From positions 1 to 64,000 of the forward strand of contig NZ_JAATOW010000023.1 in NCBI RefSeq assembly GCF_011806405.1: DNA of 64,000 nt, given 5' to 3'. Made by a program: the position numbers and the translations under genes. Below the pieces are notes generated by a model. The model had not been told where the DNA came from and did no database searches. It worked only from the letters and a program-made list of their open reading frames with translations. Every line of letters starts with the position of its first letter. The first letter of the stretch is position 1. Positions 18,015 to 27,647 of the stretch are shown here, one piece after another. Origin of the DNA: Pseudooceanicola sp. HF7 (lineage in GTDB: Bacteria; Pseudomonadota; Alphaproteobacteria; Rhodobacterales; Rhodobacteraceae).

Positions 18015-18862
18015 GTGGCCGTTGCCTCCAGCTCTTGCAGGACCGCATCCAGCCCCCGGCGCCAGTCCGGCGGCGCGATGCCGAAGTCCTCCGTGATGCG
18101 CCCGCAGTCCAGACGCGAATTCAGCGGTCGCACCGCCGGGGTCGGGTATTGCGCGGTGGGGATTGGCGTGACGGTGACCGGGCGGCCCGCGCGGGCAAAG
18201 ACCTCTTGCGCGAAACCGGCCCAACTGACTGCGGGCTGGCCGGCGAAATGATAGATCCCGCCCGGATGCCCGCCGCCCAGGGCCCGCCCGAGAGAGATCA
18301 GCGCCCGCGCGATATCCGCCGCCGGGGTCGGCCCGCCGATCTGGTCATCGACAACGCTCAGCTCCGACCGGCTTTCGGAGAGCCGCAGCATGGTCTTGAC
18401 GAAATTGTTGCCATGGGCGGAAAACACCCAGGAGGTGCGCAGGACCGCCCACCGCCCGCCGGCTGCGGCCACGGCGCGCTCCCCGGCCCGCTTGCTGCGA
18501 CCATAGGCGTTCAGCGGATGACAGCGGGCGCTTTCGCGCCGGGCCATCCTGCCCCGCCCGTCAAAGACGTAATCGGTCGAGACATGCAGGAAGGGCAGCG
18601 CCGCCTCCGCACAGGCGCGCGCCATTTCGCCGGGGGCGGCGGCGTTGATCCGGGTTGCCAAGGCCTCTTCCTCCTCGGCCCGGTCCACGGCGGTGTAGGC
18701 TGCGGCATTGATCACTGCGTCCGCCTCTGTCGCGGCGATCACCTCGGCGCAGGCGCCCGGCTTCTCCAGGTCCGCCTCTGCCCGGCTCAGGGCCGTCACC
18801 TGGGGAAAGCGCTGCAATTCGCGGCCCACCTGCCCGTCCGCTCCGAAGACCAATACCCTCAT
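18011..18862 (-). CDS. rfbD: dTDP-4-dehydrorhamnose reductase
   Basis: RfbD/RmlD reduces dTDP-4-keto-L-rhamnose to dTDP-L-rhamnose with NAD(P)H. The 283-residue SDR-extended protein starts with [14 protein letters not shown] and contains [22 protein letters not shown] and the catalytic YGRSK motif. ATGA overlaps on both sides couple it to rfbB and rfbA. Confidence 0.95.
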   Translation of the reverse strand: MRVLVFGADGQVGRELQRFPQVTALSRAEADLEKPGACAEVIAATEADAVINAAAYTAVDRAEEEEALATRINAAAPGEMARACAEAALPFLHVSTDYVFDGRGRMARRESARCHPLNAYGRSKRAGERAVAAAGGRWAVLRTSWVFSAHGNNFVKTMLRLSESRSELSVVDDQIGGPTPAADIARALISLGRALGGGHPGGIYHFAGQPAVSWAGFAQEVFARAGRPVTVTPIPTAQYPTPAVRPLNSRLDCGRITEDFGIAPPDWRRGLDAVLQELEATAT

Positions 18863-19896
18863 GCGACACCAAGCCTCCGTCCGACGCCGTCACGCGCCTG
18901 CAGGGCCCGCCACCAGCTTTCGTTTTCAAGATACCAGCGCACCGTGCGGCCGATCCCCTGTTCCAGGGTGACAGTCGGGAGCCAGCCCAACTCCTCGCGG
19001 ATGCGGGTGGCGTCGATGGCATAGCGCTGGTCATGGCCCGGGCGGTCCGCAACGAAGCGGATCTGCCCCGCATAGGGGGCGGCGCCGGGACGCTCGCGGT
19101 CAAGGCAGGCGCAAATCATCCGCACCAGGTCGATATTGCGCGCCTCTGCATTGCCGCCCACGTTGTAGCTGCGCCCGGGCACGCCACGGGTCAGAACGGC
19201 CAGCAGCGCCTCTGCGTGATCTTCTACGTAAAGCCAGTCGCGCACGTTCTCACCCGCGCCGTAAACCGGGATTTCCCTGCCGGCCAAGGCGTTCAGGATC
19301 ACCACAGGCACCAGCTTCTCCGGGAAGTGGAAGGGCCCGTAATTGTTGGAACAATTCGACAGGACCACGGGCAGCCCATAGGTTTCCGACCAGGCGCGCA
19401 CCAGGTGATCAGAGGCCGCTTTGGAGGCCGAATAGGGGCTGTTGGGCGCATAGGGCGAGGTTTCCGTGAAATAGCCCGTCGGCCCGAGAGAGCCGAAAAC
19501 CTCGTCCGTGGAAACATGGTGAAACCGGAATGTCTCTGGACGTCCCGCGCGCTGCCAATGGGCGCGGGCCGCCTGGAGCAGGGTCATCGTGCCGGTGACA
19601 TTGGTATCGATAAAGGCCGCCGGCCCGTCGATGGAGCGGTCCACGTGGCTTTCGGCGGCGAGGTGCATCACCGCATCCGGCGCATGGCGCGCAAAGATCC
19701 GGTTCAGCGCCGCGGAATCGCGGATATCGGCCTGCTCGAAGCAGTAATTCGGGTGATCGGCCACGCTGGCGACGTTCTCAAGGCAGGCGGCATAGGTCAG
19801 GGCATCCAGGTTCACCACCGCGTAGCCGCGCGCGATCGCCAGCCGCACCACGGCAGAGCCGATGAACCCCGCGCCGCCTGTGACCAGGATCTTCAT
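18859..19896 (-). CDS. rfbB: dTDP-glucose 4,6-dehydratase
   Basis: RfbB/RmlB converts dTDP-glucose to dTDP-4-keto-6-deoxyglucose. The 345 residues begin with the NAD-binding [16 protein letters not shown] and contain [24 protein letters not shown] (the catalytic T-D-E) and [12 protein letters not shown] (the YxxxK pair). Overlaps of four bases join it to rfbC and rfbD. Confidence 0.96.
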   Translation of the reverse strand: MKILVTGGAGFIGSAVVRLAIARGYAVVNLDALTYAACLENVASVADHPNYCFEQADIRDSAALNRIFARHAPDAVMHLAAESHVDRSIDGPAAFIDTNVTGTMTLLQAARAHWQRAGRPETFRFHHVSTDEVFGSLGPTGYFTETSPYAPNSPYSASKAASDHLVRAWSETYGLPVVLSNCSNNYGPFHFPEKLVPVVILNALAGREIPVYGAGENVRDWLYVEDHAEALLAVLTRGVPGRSYNVGGNAEARNIDLVRMICACLDRERPGAAPYAGQIRFVADRPGHDQRYAIDATRIREELGWLPTVTLEQGIGRTVRWYLENESWWRALQARDGVGRRLGVA

Positions 19897-20450
19897 GCCG
19901 CGCCCTCCAGTTCAAACGGGCTTTGCACCGTGCCCCAGGCCGGGGCGGCGGCATCCTTGTCCGACAGCACCGGGTCCAGCACACCCCAGTCGATCCCCAG
20001 GCTATCCCAGCGGATCGCGCCATCGGCCTCCGGCGCGTAGTAATCGGTGCATTTGTAGATGACTTCGGTGTCATCCTCGCGGGTGACGAAGCCATGCAGG
20101 AAGCCCGGGGGAATCCAAAGCTGACGACCGTTCTCGAAGCTCAGCTCGACCCCCACCCATTGCCCGAACCGGGCAGAGCCACGCCGGAAATCCACCGCCA
20201 CGTCGAACAGGCGCCCGCGCCCGCAGCGCACCAGCTTGCCCTGGGCGTGCGGCGGGGCCTGGTAGTGCAAGCCGCGCAATGTTCCGGCCTTTTGCGACAG
20301 CGAATGATTGTCCTGCACGAAATCCACGTGGATCCCCGCGCGTTCAAAACTGCGCCGGTTCCAACTTTCGCTGAAAAAACCCCGGCTGTCGCCGAAGCGC
20401 TTCGGGGTCAGCAGCAGTACCTCTGGCAGTTTGGTTGCCGTCACTTCCAT
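19893..20450 (-). CDS. rfbC: dTDP-4-dehydrorhamnose 3,5-epimerase
   Basis: RfbC/RmlC epimerises the keto sugar at C3 and C5. The 185 residues show the cupin-fold landmarks [35 protein letters not shown] with the catalytic histidine, and [10 protein letters not shown]. The start at 20450 is chosen because GAAGG lies about 8 bases upstream; open frame continues to 20492 with Arg-rich residues unlike the family. It is first in the dTDP-rhamnose operon. Confidence 0.94.
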   Translation of the reverse strand: MEVTATKLPEVLLLTPKRFGDSRGFFSESWNRRSFERAGIHVDFVQDNHSLSQKAGTLRGLHYQAPPHAQGKLVRCGRGRLFDVAVDFRRGSARFGQWVGVELSFENGRQLWIPPGFLHGFVTREDDTEVIYKCTDYYAPEADGAIRWDSLGIDWGVLDPVLSDKDAAAPAWGTVQSPFELEGAA

Positions 20451-20764
20451 TCTGTCACGCCTTCTGGCCATGCGCCGCCACGCGGTTCTCACGCGCCGGC
20501 TGTCCTTGGGTATAAGCCTTCGATACCGGGGAAAGACTTAATTTTTCCCTTCCATCTGCAAGGCTGCTGCGCGATCAGGGGAGAGCCGCGTTTGCGCGGT
20601 CCCGCACGCCGCTGAAACGCTGATGCCGGGCATTCGTCCCGTATTTGCAAGAGATTTCACGGCGAATCACCCTTTTCCGGTTAAACTTTTGCAATAGCTT
20701 ACGTCTTCACACCCATTCTGCCCGATAGACTGAGCAGTGCATCCTTTCTGCCAGGAGGACTACG
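20451..20764. promoter_or_regulatory. Divergent intergenic region, rfbC / L,D-transpeptidase
   Basis: These 314 bases separate two divergent genes and must hold both promoters. I see no gene. A short inverted repeat, GGTAT and ATACC 9 bases apart (around 20508-20530), is the only dyad of note. The right end carries CAGGAGGA just before the transpeptidase start. Confidence 0.4.
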
Positions 20765-21325
20765 ATGATCAGCCGCCGACACTTCCTTGCGACCTCCGCC
20801 GCCGCAACCCTTGCCCCCGCGCTTCTGCACGCCGCCGAAACGCCCCAGATCCTGATGCCGCAGAAGGTCAGCTTCTCTCCGCAGTACCAACCCGGAGAGA
20901 TCGTGATCCTGCCGCGCTCCTATTTCCTCTATCACGTCACCGCCCCGGGAGAGGCGATGCGCTACGGCATCGCCGTGGCTCGCCCGGGCCTGGGCTTCAC
21001 CGGCACCGCCACGATCAAGCGCAAGGTCGAATGGCCCACCTGGCGCCCGACCGCTGAGATGATCGAGCGCGACCCGGCCCATTACGGCAAGTTCAAGGGC
21101 AACGATGATCGCATGCCGGGTGGCCCCGGCAACCCGCTGGGCGCACGCGCCATGTATCTCTACCAGGGGAACAAGGACACCTACGTGCGCATCCACGGCA
21201 CTGTCGAACCACGGTCGATCGGCCACAATGCCTCAAGCGGGTGTTTCCGGATGATCAATGAACACGTGATCGCGCTTTACGACGAAGTGCCGATCGGCAC
21301 CAAGGTCACGGTCCTGCAATCCTGA
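20765..21325 (+). CDS. L,D-transpeptidase (YkuD family)
   Basis: A periplasmic cross-linking or lipoprotein-attaching enzyme of 186 residues. The N-terminus is a twin-arginine-like signal (MISRRHFLATSAAATLAPALLHA). The YkuD catalytic block is complete: H144 in IHGT and C160 in HNASSGCFRM. PGGPGNPLGARAMYLY precedes it as usual. CAGGAGGA lies well placed before the start. It stands alone, followed by a convergent trxC. Confidence 0.92.
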   Translation: MISRRHFLATSAAATLAPALLHAAETPQILMPQKVSFSPQYQPGEIVILPRSYFLYHVTAPGEAMRYGIAVARPGLGFTGTATIKRKVEWPTWRPTAEMIERDPAHYGKFKGNDDRMPGGPGNPLGARAMYLYQGNKDTYVRIHGTVEPRSIGHNASSGCFRMINEHVIALYDEVPIGTKVTVLQS

Positions 21326-21362
21326 CCCGCGCTGCGCTTTCGGCAACTGGCCCGGGGCGCAA

Positions 21363-21830
21363 TCAGAGCGATTTCACCCAAGAGGTAATGCCGGGCGCGC
21401 GCTGCGCGCCCGCTTGCCTCTTGCGCTCCCGCCCGCCGGACCAGGCGATCATCGTGGGAATGCCCCGGATCTGGTAACGCTGGTTGGCGGCCTGGTGGGC
21501 CTCCGTGTTCAGCTTGACCAGACGGGCCTCACCGCGCAGCGTTCCGGCCGCCTTGGAGAACTCGGGCGCCATCATACGGCAGGGGCCGCACCAGGGGGCC
21601 CAGAAATCCACAACCAGCGGCACCTCGTCGTTGCGAGCGGCCTTTTCCAGCGTTGCAAGGTCGATTTCCACCGCCTTGCCCGGCATCAGCTGCGCACCGC
21701 ATGTGCCGCATTTCGGTGCTTCGGACAGCCGCGCCTCCGGCACCCGGTTCACCTGGCCGCAGTCCAGGCAGGTCAGCTTCCGTGCCGCCTGCTTCGCATT
21801 TGTCCGCTTTTCCGCCGTCTGGTTGCTCAT
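21363..21830 (-). CDS. trxC: Thioredoxin 2 (zinc-ribbon thioredoxin)
   Basis: A 155-residue cytoplasmic disulfide reductase. An N-terminal zinc ribbon has two CxxC knuckles (C21/C24 and C41/C44) and the thioredoxin fold follows with the active site WCGPC (C81, C84) and cis-proline in RGIPTM. The start at 21830 gives the usual TrxC length; the longer frame to 21953 overlaps the divergent hydrolase gene and is Gly/Arg-rich. The last 20 residues (GGRERKRQAGAQRAPGITSWVKSL) are typical. Confidence 0.93.
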   Translation of the reverse strand: MSNQTAEKRTNAKQAARKLTCLDCGQVNRVPEARLSEAPKCGTCGAQLMPGKAVEIDLATLEKAARNDEVPLVVDFWAPWCGPCRMMAPEFSKAAGTLRGEARLVKLNTEAHQAANQRYQIRGIPTMIAWSGGRERKRQAGAQRAPGITSWVKSL

Positions 21831-21952
21831 GCCCTGTCTCCCGTCTGCCAGCTGACATATAGGACGCGCATTCCCGCGCCGAAAGGGCGGAACCCCGCGC
21901 CGGCCCCCGGCGTTTGGTCCCGCCCCACCAGCGCCGCCTGACCGGACGAACA

Positions 21953-22837
21953 ATGCCGCACCGCCTCATTCCCGCCCTTCTGCTGCTGATCCTTTCCGCC
22001 TGCTCCTCCCTTCCGGGGCCAGAGCGCGCCGGGGTCTTCCCCATGCTGGAGGACGGACAGGCCCGGAAAGGCATCCACAGGGTGATCCTGCTGATCCCCG
22101 GGGCCTTCGAATCCGTCAACATCTTCGCCCCGGCGCTGGACTGGCATCTGCCCGATACCACTGTGGTCGCCTATCGCTTCCCCGGCATGGACGGTCTGCC
22201 CCAGGATCACCGGGTCGACATGGACGGCTCTGCCCAGCTGATCGCGGATTACGTCAATGACCTCGACCCGGACGAGGTCTACGTGATCGGCTATTCCACC
22301 GGTGGCCCCATCGCCATCGAAACGGCGGAGCGGCTGACCACGCCGCCGCAGGCCATGGCGCTGATCTCCTCGGCGGCAGAGATGCCCTCGGCGATAATGG
22401 CCTCCCTGCGCGGCGCGGTGGACGTGGCAGAGGCGATGCTGCGCGTCGGCACCACCCGCTCGGACGCGGCCCTGACGGAAAACTACCGCACCCTGCTCTA
22501 TGGGCGCGAACACTACCAGGACAGCGCCACCGCCAGCCTGTCGCAGTCTGAGGCGGAAGAGGTCCGCGCGGTCATGGTGCGCCCCTCGCTCAAGCTGTCG
22601 CTGGCCCATTCGGCCAGCCTCATGACCTGGCGGCTGGATGCGGACAGGGATCTTTCGGACACAAGAATCGGCTTCTTCCACGGCGGCGCGGACCCGGTCT
22701 TCCCGGTCGAGGCCACCCAGACCTTCGCCGCCCGCGTTCAGGCAGAACAGTTCCTGATCTACCCCGGACAGGGGCACCTGCTGTATGAAACCTCGCGGCG
22801 TCTCTTCGATGACATCCGGGATTTCTTCGCGCTCTAG
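21953..22837 (+). CDS. Alpha/beta-hydrolase lipoprotein
   Basis: A 294-residue predicted lipoprotein: signal peptide with lipobox LSAC (C17). The hydrolase fold has an oxyanion segment LLIPGAFES, a nucleophile elbow GYSTG (S115), a late acidic position in HGGADPVFP and the histidine in GQGHLLYE, so the triad looks complete. Substrate is unknown; lipid or ester hydrolysis at the periplasmic membrane face is plausible. It is divergent from trxC. A TTG 39 bases upstream could extend the frame but would bury the signal peptide. Confidence 0.8.
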   Translation: MPHRLIPALLLLILSACSSLPGPERAGVFPMLEDGQARKGIHRVILLIPGAFESVNIFAPALDWHLPDTTVVAYRFPGMDGLPQDHRVDMDGSAQLIADYVNDLDPDEVYVIGYSTGGPIAIETAERLTTPPQAMALISSAAEMPSAIMASLRGAVDVAEAMLRVGTTRSDAALTENYRTLLYGREHYQDSATASLSQSEAEEVRAVMVRPSLKLSLAHSASLMTWRLDADRDLSDTRIGFFHGGADPVFPVEATQTFAARVQAEQFLIYPGQGHLLYETSRRLFDDIRDFFAL

Positions 22838-23117
22838 GCCAGCTCGGGCACTTGCGTGAAGGGATCGTCAAAGGGGCTTGGAAAGCTCCCCGAAAGCGCC
22901 TGCGGCAACAGCGTTGACAGGCGCGCCACCCGCATATCGGGCCGGCAAAACACGCATATAAACGTTAATACTTGCTCAACAGGTCGATTCGGATGCACAG
23001 TTAATATGCATCGTTACAGCTTTAGACGGGCGTCATCGACTGCCCCCTGCCCGACCGGCCAAGGACGAAGCCAGGCTGCCACATACCGTGGGCAGCGCCT
23101 CGGCAGGACCATCGGAA

Positions 23118-23324
23118 ATGAACAACGGTGTCGTCAAATGGTATAACTCCGTGAAAGGTTACGGATTTATCGCACCCGAAGGCGGCAAGAAAGATATCTT
23201 CGTCCATATCACCGCGCTGGAACGATCGGGCCTGACCGGCCTGTCGGACAACCAGCGGGTGCGGTTCGAGATCAAGGAAGGCCGCGACGGCCGCGAATCA
23301 GCGATCAACCTTCAGGTCGACTGA
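23118..23324 (+). CDS. Cold-shock-domain protein (CspA family)
   Basis: A 68-residue single-stranded nucleic-acid-binding protein with RNP1-like KGYGFI and RNP2-like DIFVHI motifs in a five-strand OB fold. The start at 23118 gives the family MNNGVVKWYNSVKGYGFI; an upstream GTG would add ten residues. The 280 bases before it are gene-free and may hold a long cold-shock-type leader, as in other csp genes, but no conserved cold box was verified. Confidence 0.93.
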   Translation: MNNGVVKWYNSVKGYGFIAPEGGKKDIFVHITALERSGLTGLSDNQRVRFEIKEGRDGRESAINLQVD

Positions 23325-23395
23325 GCACGGGCGGACAGGGGCCGCCATCCACTGGATCCGCCGGAACGACGAAGCCCGGTGCACCGATGCGCGGC

Positions 23396-24100
23396 TCAGC
23401 GCTTGTCCGGCACCCGGTCCAGAACCTCCAGAACAGAGGGGCCAAGCGCCTCGACGATCCGGGCCACGCCCTGAGCGGACGGATGAATCCCGTCCGGCTG
23501 CATGTGCCCGCGCAGATCCGCTGGATCGCCGCTGTCGCTCAGCAGGCCAAGGAAGCTGGGTACGAAGACGGTTTCGAACTGATCCGCCAGCTCCGGGTAG
23601 ATCGCATCGAAGGCGGCCTTGTAATCGGCCCCGAAGTTCTGCGCCGATTGCATCCCCACAAGCAGCATGGGCAGATCCCGTGAAGCACCAGCCTGCAGGA
23701 TCCCCTCCAGGTTGGCGCGTACTGTGGCGGGATCGGTGCCCCGCAACAGGTCATTGCCGCCCAGGATCACCATCAGCGCCTCGACCTCCGGGGTCAGCGA
23801 CCAGTCGATCCGTGCCAGCCCGCCAGCTGTGGTATCGCCAGAGACACCGCCATTGATCACCGTGACCTCGCGCCCCTGATCCTTCAGCCAGTCCTCCAGC
23901 TGGGGCACCAGCCCGCTGCCCTGCTCCAGGCCGTAGCCCTGTGTCAGGCTGTCCCCGAACGCCAGCAGGGTCACCGGCTCTGCCTCTGCCGCCACCGCCC
24001 ACATGGCGGCACAAACGCCTAACATTGTCGCGACCGCCTTGCCCCGCAGAACAGACCGCCCATATGCAAGACTGGACCCAACAGCGCGAAGGCCCGCCAT
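23396..24100 (-). CDS. tesA: Arylesterase/thioesterase (TesA-like SGNH hydrolase)
   Basis: Exported multifunctional lipase of the SGNH/GDSL family, 234 residues. Signal sequence up to about residue 40 (VATMLGVCAAMWAVAAEA), then block I GDSL (S51), VINGGVSGDTT, block III GGND and block V DGIHP with the catalytic Asp/His. The start at 24100 overlaps the first base pairs of the divergent ybbA-like start; an internal ATG at 24025 would leave a shorter signal. Arrangement tesA divergent from ybbA-ybbP is the same as in E. coli. Confidence 0.88.
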   Translation of the reverse strand: MAGLRAVGSSLAYGRSVLRGKAVATMLGVCAAMWAVAAEAEPVTLLAFGDSLTQGYGLEQGSGLVPQLEDWLKDQGREVTVINGGVSGDTTAGGLARIDWSLTPEVEALMVILGGNDLLRGTDPATVRANLEGILQAGASRDLPMLLVGMQSAQNFGADYKAAFDAIYPELADQFETVFVPSFLGLLSDSGDPADLRGHMQPDGIHPSAQGVARIVEALGPSVLEVLDRVPDKR

Positions 24101-24797
24101 GCATGACCAAGTGATGACGCTCACCGGGGCCCAGCTGGCCCTTGATGGCAATGCGGGCCGGGTAGAGATCCTGCACGGCATCGACCTGTCCGTCACGCGG
24201 GGTGAGACTTTGGGGCTCATCGGGCCTTCCGGGTCTGGCAAGTCTTCTCTCCTCATGCTGATGGGCGGGCTGGAAAGCGCCACCGGCGGCCGGGTCGAGG
24301 TGCTGGGCCATGATCTGACCGCCATGTCCGAAGACGCGCTCGCCCGCTTCCGCAGGGAACATATGGGGGTGGTCTTCCAAAGCTTCCACCTCATTCCCAC
24401 CATGACCGCGCTGGAAAACGTCGCAACCCCGCTGGAACTGGCCGGGCACCGCGACGCCCGCGACCGCGCCCTGGCAGAGCTTGAGACGGTCGGCCTGGCC
24501 GCGCGGGCCAATCACTACCCCGCGCAGCTCTCGGGCGGCGAACAGCAGCGCGTCGCCCTGGCCCGCGCCTCTGCCCCCCGGCCCGCGATCCTGCTGGCCG
24601 ATGAGCCCACCGGCAACCTCGATGGCGCCAATGGCACGGCGATCATGGACCTGCTGTTTTCCCTGCGCGACCGGCACGGGGCCACGCTGATCATGGTCAC
24701 CCATGCGCCGGAACTGGCCGCGCGATGCTCGCGCGTGATCCGCCTGCGGGACGGGCGGCTGGATGACACCCCCCCTGCGCAAGAGGCCGCAGAGTGA
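24099..24797 (+). CDS. ybbA: ABC transporter ATP-binding protein (YbbA/LolD-like)
   Basis: ATPase of 232 residues in the LolD/MacB-type group. It has Walker A GPSGSGKSS, the Q-loop region HMGVVFQSFHLIPTMTALENV, signature LSGGEQQRVALARA and Walker B ILLADEPTGNLD. The start is 24099 or 24114 (second ATG, MTLTGAQ). Its stop overlaps the permease start. It acts with the 843-residue FtsX-type permease; no substrate is proved for this family. Confidence 0.9.
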   Translation: MHDQVMTLTGAQLALDGNAGRVEILHGIDLSVTRGETLGLIGPSGSGKSSLLMLMGGLESATGGRVEVLGHDLTAMSEDALARFRREHMGVVFQSFHLIPTMTALENVATPLELAGHRDARDRALAELETVGLAARANHYPAQLSGGEQQRVALARASAPRPAILLADEPTGNLDGANGTAIMDLLFSLRDRHGATLIMVTHAPELAARCSRVIRLRDGRLDDTPPAQEAAE

Positions 24798-27325
24798 GCA
24801 GCCTGCGCGCCGACCTGCGCCTGGCCGCCCGTTTCGCCGCCCGCGAATTGCGCGGCGGTCTTTCGGGCTTCCGCATCCTGATCGCCTGCCTGGCGCTTGG
24901 CGTGGCCGCGATTGCCGGCGTCAGCTCCGTGCGCTCCGCGATCGAGGCCGGGCTAGCCGCCGAAGGGGCCGCCATGCTGGGCGGCGATGCAGAGGTCTCC
25001 CTGACCTACCGCTTTGCCACGCCCCAGGAACGCGCCTGGCTTGAGGAACGCGCGCTGGCCACGTCAGAGGTCGCCGATTTCCGCTCCATGGCCAGCCTGG
25101 GCGATGACCGCGCCCTGACCCAGGTCAAGGCCGTGGACAGCGCCTACCCCCTGACCGGCACGGTCGCGCTGGATCCGCCCATGCCCCTGGCCCAGGCGCT
25201 CGCGGGCCGCGATGGCTCCCCCGGCGCGGTGATGGAGCCGGTGCTGATGGACCGCCTGGACCTTGCGCCCGGCGATAGCTTCCAGCTGGGCGGGGAAACC
25301 TTCACCCTCATGGCCGCGCTGACGCGCGAACCGGATGCCAATGCCTCCGGGTTCTCGCTGGGACCACGCACACTGGTGCTGCGCGATGCGCTGCAGGGCA
25401 CGGCGCTGCTGGCGCCCGGCACGCTCTTTGACAGCCATTACCGGCTTCTGCTGGCCCCGGAAACGGATCTGGAGGCGCTGGAAACCGCCGCGCGGGATCA
25501 CTTCGCGGACAGCGGCATTCGCTGGCGCGATGCCCGCAACGGCGCCCCCGGCATTGCCACCTTCGTGGACCGGCTGGCCGCCTTCCTGATCCTGGTTGGG
25601 CTTGCAGGCATGGCCGTAGGCGGGGTCGGGGTCTCTGCCGCGATCCGGGCCTACCTCTCGGGCAAGATCGCGGTCATTGCCACGCTGCGCACCCTGGGGG
25701 CGGAGCGGCGGGTGATCTTCCTGACCTATTTCCTGCAGATCGGCGCGCTGGCCGGTCTGGGCATCGTGATCGGGCTGGTGCTGGGCGCGCTGGTGCCGCT
25801 GGCGCTGGCGCCCGTTCTTTCGGCCCGCCTGCCCGTGCCCGCACAGTTCGGCATCTTCCCCGCCGCCCTGCTGGAGGCCGCGCTCTATGGTCTTCTGACC
25901 GCGCTGATCTTCACGCTCTGGCCGCTGGCCCGGGTCCAGCAGATCCGCGCCGCCTCCCTGTTCCGCGATGCCGGGGCCTCTGGTCCCGGGCTGCCACCAC
26001 GGCCGATGGCGCTGGCGATCCTGGGGCTGGTGGGGCTGCTGATCGGCACGGCGGCGCTGCTGTCGGAAAGCGCCCGGCTGACCCTCTGGGCGGCGGCGGG
26101 CCTGCTGGCCGCGCTGCTGCTGCTGGCGCTCTCGGCGGCAGGCATCAAGGCTCTGGCGCGCCGCGCCCGTGGCCTGGGTCGGGGCCGCCCGGCGCTGCAC
26201 TGGGCGCTGGCCGCCATCTCCGGCCCCCGGACAGAGGCAACGGCGGTGGTCCTCTCTCTGGGCCTCGGCCTTTCGGTGCTGGCCTCCGTCGGGCAGATCG
26301 ACGGCAACATGCGCCGCGCCATCGCCCAGGACCTGCCGGACCGCGCGCCCTCCTACTTCGTGGTCGATATCCAGCCCGACCAGATGGATCCCTTCCTTGC
26401 GCGCGTCGAAGAAGACCCCGGCGTTAGCCGCGTGGACCGCGCGCCCATGCTGCGCGGCGTAATCACCCAGATCAACGGCGCGCCGGCCCAGGAGGTGGCC
26501 GGGGATCACTGGGTGCTGCGCGGGGATCGCGGGATCTCCTATGCCGGGGCCATGCCCAAGGACACGCGCCTGACCGCCGGCAGCTGGTGGGGTCCCGATT
26601 TCACCGGCGCGCCGCAAATCAGCTTTTCCGCCGATGAGGCCGCCGAACTGGGGCTGAGCCTTGGCGACACCCTGACCGTCAACGTGCTGGGCCGCGACAT
26701 AGAGGCCACGATCACCTCCTTCAGAGAGGTCGATTTTTCCACCGCCGGCATGGGCTTCATCCTGGTGATGAACGAAGCCGCGCTCTCCGGCGCGCCCCAT
26801 AGCTGGATCGCCACGATCTACGCCGATAGCGCGGCAGAGGCACCCCTGATGCGCGACCTGGGCCGCAGCTTCCCCAATATCACCGCCATCCGCGTGCGCG
26901 ACGCCATCGACCGCGTCAGCGCGCTGCTGGAAGGGATCGCGGCGGCGACCTCCTACGGGGCGCTTGCCACGCTGCTGACGGGCTTCCTGGTGCTGATCGG
27001 CGCGGCGCTCTCGGGCGAAAGGGACCGGGTCTATGAAAGCGCCGTGCTCAAGGTGCTGGGGGCGACGCGGGCGCGCATCCTGCAAAGCCTGGCCCTGCGC
27101 GCGGCCCTGCTGGGCGCAAGCGCCGGGGTGATCGCCCTGGGCGCGGGCATCGCAGGTGGCTGGGCCGTCTGCCACTACGTATTCGAGACAAGCTATTCCG
27201 TGATCTGGCCCAATGCCCTGGCCGTGGTGCTGGGCGGCCTGGCCGCCAACCTGCTGGCCGGGCTGGCCTTTGCCTGGCGGCCGCTCTCGGCCCGTCCAGC
27301 GCAGGTACTGCGCGGCCGGGATTAG
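24794..27325 (+). CDS. ybbP: FtsX-family ABC permease (YbbP-like)
   Basis: An inner-membrane protein of 843 residues. It has an N-terminal membrane segment (FRILIACLALGVAAIAGVSSV), a periplasmic domain, a first FtsX core (about 255-380), a central pair of segments, a second periplasmic domain, and a second FtsX core at the C-terminus (GALATLLTGFLVLIGAAL... to the end). This duplicated arrangement matches YbbP. The start follows an overlap with ybbA (ATGA-like, GTGAGC). Function may relate to lipid or lipoprotein traffic and the divergent esterase, by analogy only. Confidence 0.9.
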   Translation: MSSLRADLRLAARFAARELRGGLSGFRILIACLALGVAAIAGVSSVRSAIEAGLAAEGAAMLGGDAEVSLTYRFATPQERAWLEERALATSEVADFRSMASLGDDRALTQVKAVDSAYPLTGTVALDPPMPLAQALAGRDGSPGAVMEPVLMDRLDLAPGDSFQLGGETFTLMAALTREPDANASGFSLGPRTLVLRDALQGTALLAPGTLFDSHYRLLLAPETDLEALETAARDHFADSGIRWRDARNGAPGIATFVDRLAAFLILVGLAGMAVGGVGVSAAIRAYLSGKIAVIATLRTLGAERRVIFLTYFLQIGALAGLGIVIGLVLGALVPLALAPVLSARLPVPAQFGIFPAALLEAALYGLLTALIFTLWPLARVQQIRAASLFRDAGASGPGLPPRPMALAILGLVGLLIGTAALLSESARLTLWAAAGLLAALLLLALSAAGIKALARRARGLGRGRPALHWALAAISGPRTEATAVVLSLGLGLSVLASVGQIDGNMRRAIAQDLPDRAPSYFVVDIQPDQMDPFLARVEEDPGVSRVDRAPMLRGVITQINGAPAQEVAGDHWVLRGDRGISYAGAMPKDTRLTAGSWWGPDFTGAPQISFSADEAAELGLSLGDTLTVNVLGRDIEATITSFREVDFSTAGMGFILVMNEAALSGAPHSWIATIYADSAAEAPLMRDLGRSFPNITAIRVRDAIDRVSALLEGIAAATSYGALATLLTGFLVLIGAALSGERDRVYESAVLKVLGATRARILQSLALRAALLGASAGVIALGAGIAGGWAVCHYVFETSYSVIWPNALAVVLGGLAANLLAGLAFAWRPLSARPAQVLRGRD

Positions 27326-27419
27326 GTCAAACTTTAGAAGATAGACTTGTCGCGATCTTTCAAGGCCGCGGTAATCTTCTCACAACACTTTGTCCGCATC
27401 CCCAAGACGGAGCGGACCT

Positions 27420-27647
27420 TTGAACATACCCAGTCTTTACGACCCCTGCTGGACCGTCGCACTGCTGGACAGCTGGCGGCTTGAGGGGTGCTCGCTCGGG
27501 ACGCGGATGCTGGTTGCCCGGCTGCGCGTCCAGGTACGCAATGTACCCGCCTCCATGCCAGAGGCCGTGGCCCTGCTGCATGGGTATTTCAACACCAATC
27601 CGGCCGTGCGCGACGACCTGCCGGATGTCATCCGGAGAGCCGCATGA
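27420..27647 (+). CDS. Hypothetical 75-residue protein, first gene of a pair
   Basis: A small frame starting with TTG after CGGAGCGGACC. The product (NIPSLYDPCWTVALLDSWRL.. to VIRRAA) has no recognised family, two cysteines and no membrane segment. Its stop overlaps the start of the next gene (ATGA), which suggests a translationally coupled pair. An earlier TTG at 27390 is possible. It begins 94 bp after ybbP, so it may or may not share that transcript. Confidence 0.55.
   Translation: MNIPSLYDPCWTVALLDSWRLEGCSLGTRMLVARLRVQVRNVPASMPEAVALLHGYFNTNPAVRDDLPDVIRRAA

Noticed and set aside
22838-23117. A long RNA thermosensor before the cold-shock gene
   Set aside because: The region is gene-free but I could not confirm a conserved cold box or a defined fold.
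25064-27175. 703-codon minus-strand frame opposite the FtsX permease
   Set aside because: Antisense shadow in GC-rich sequence: Gln/Arg/Gly-rich, no domain, no ribosome site.
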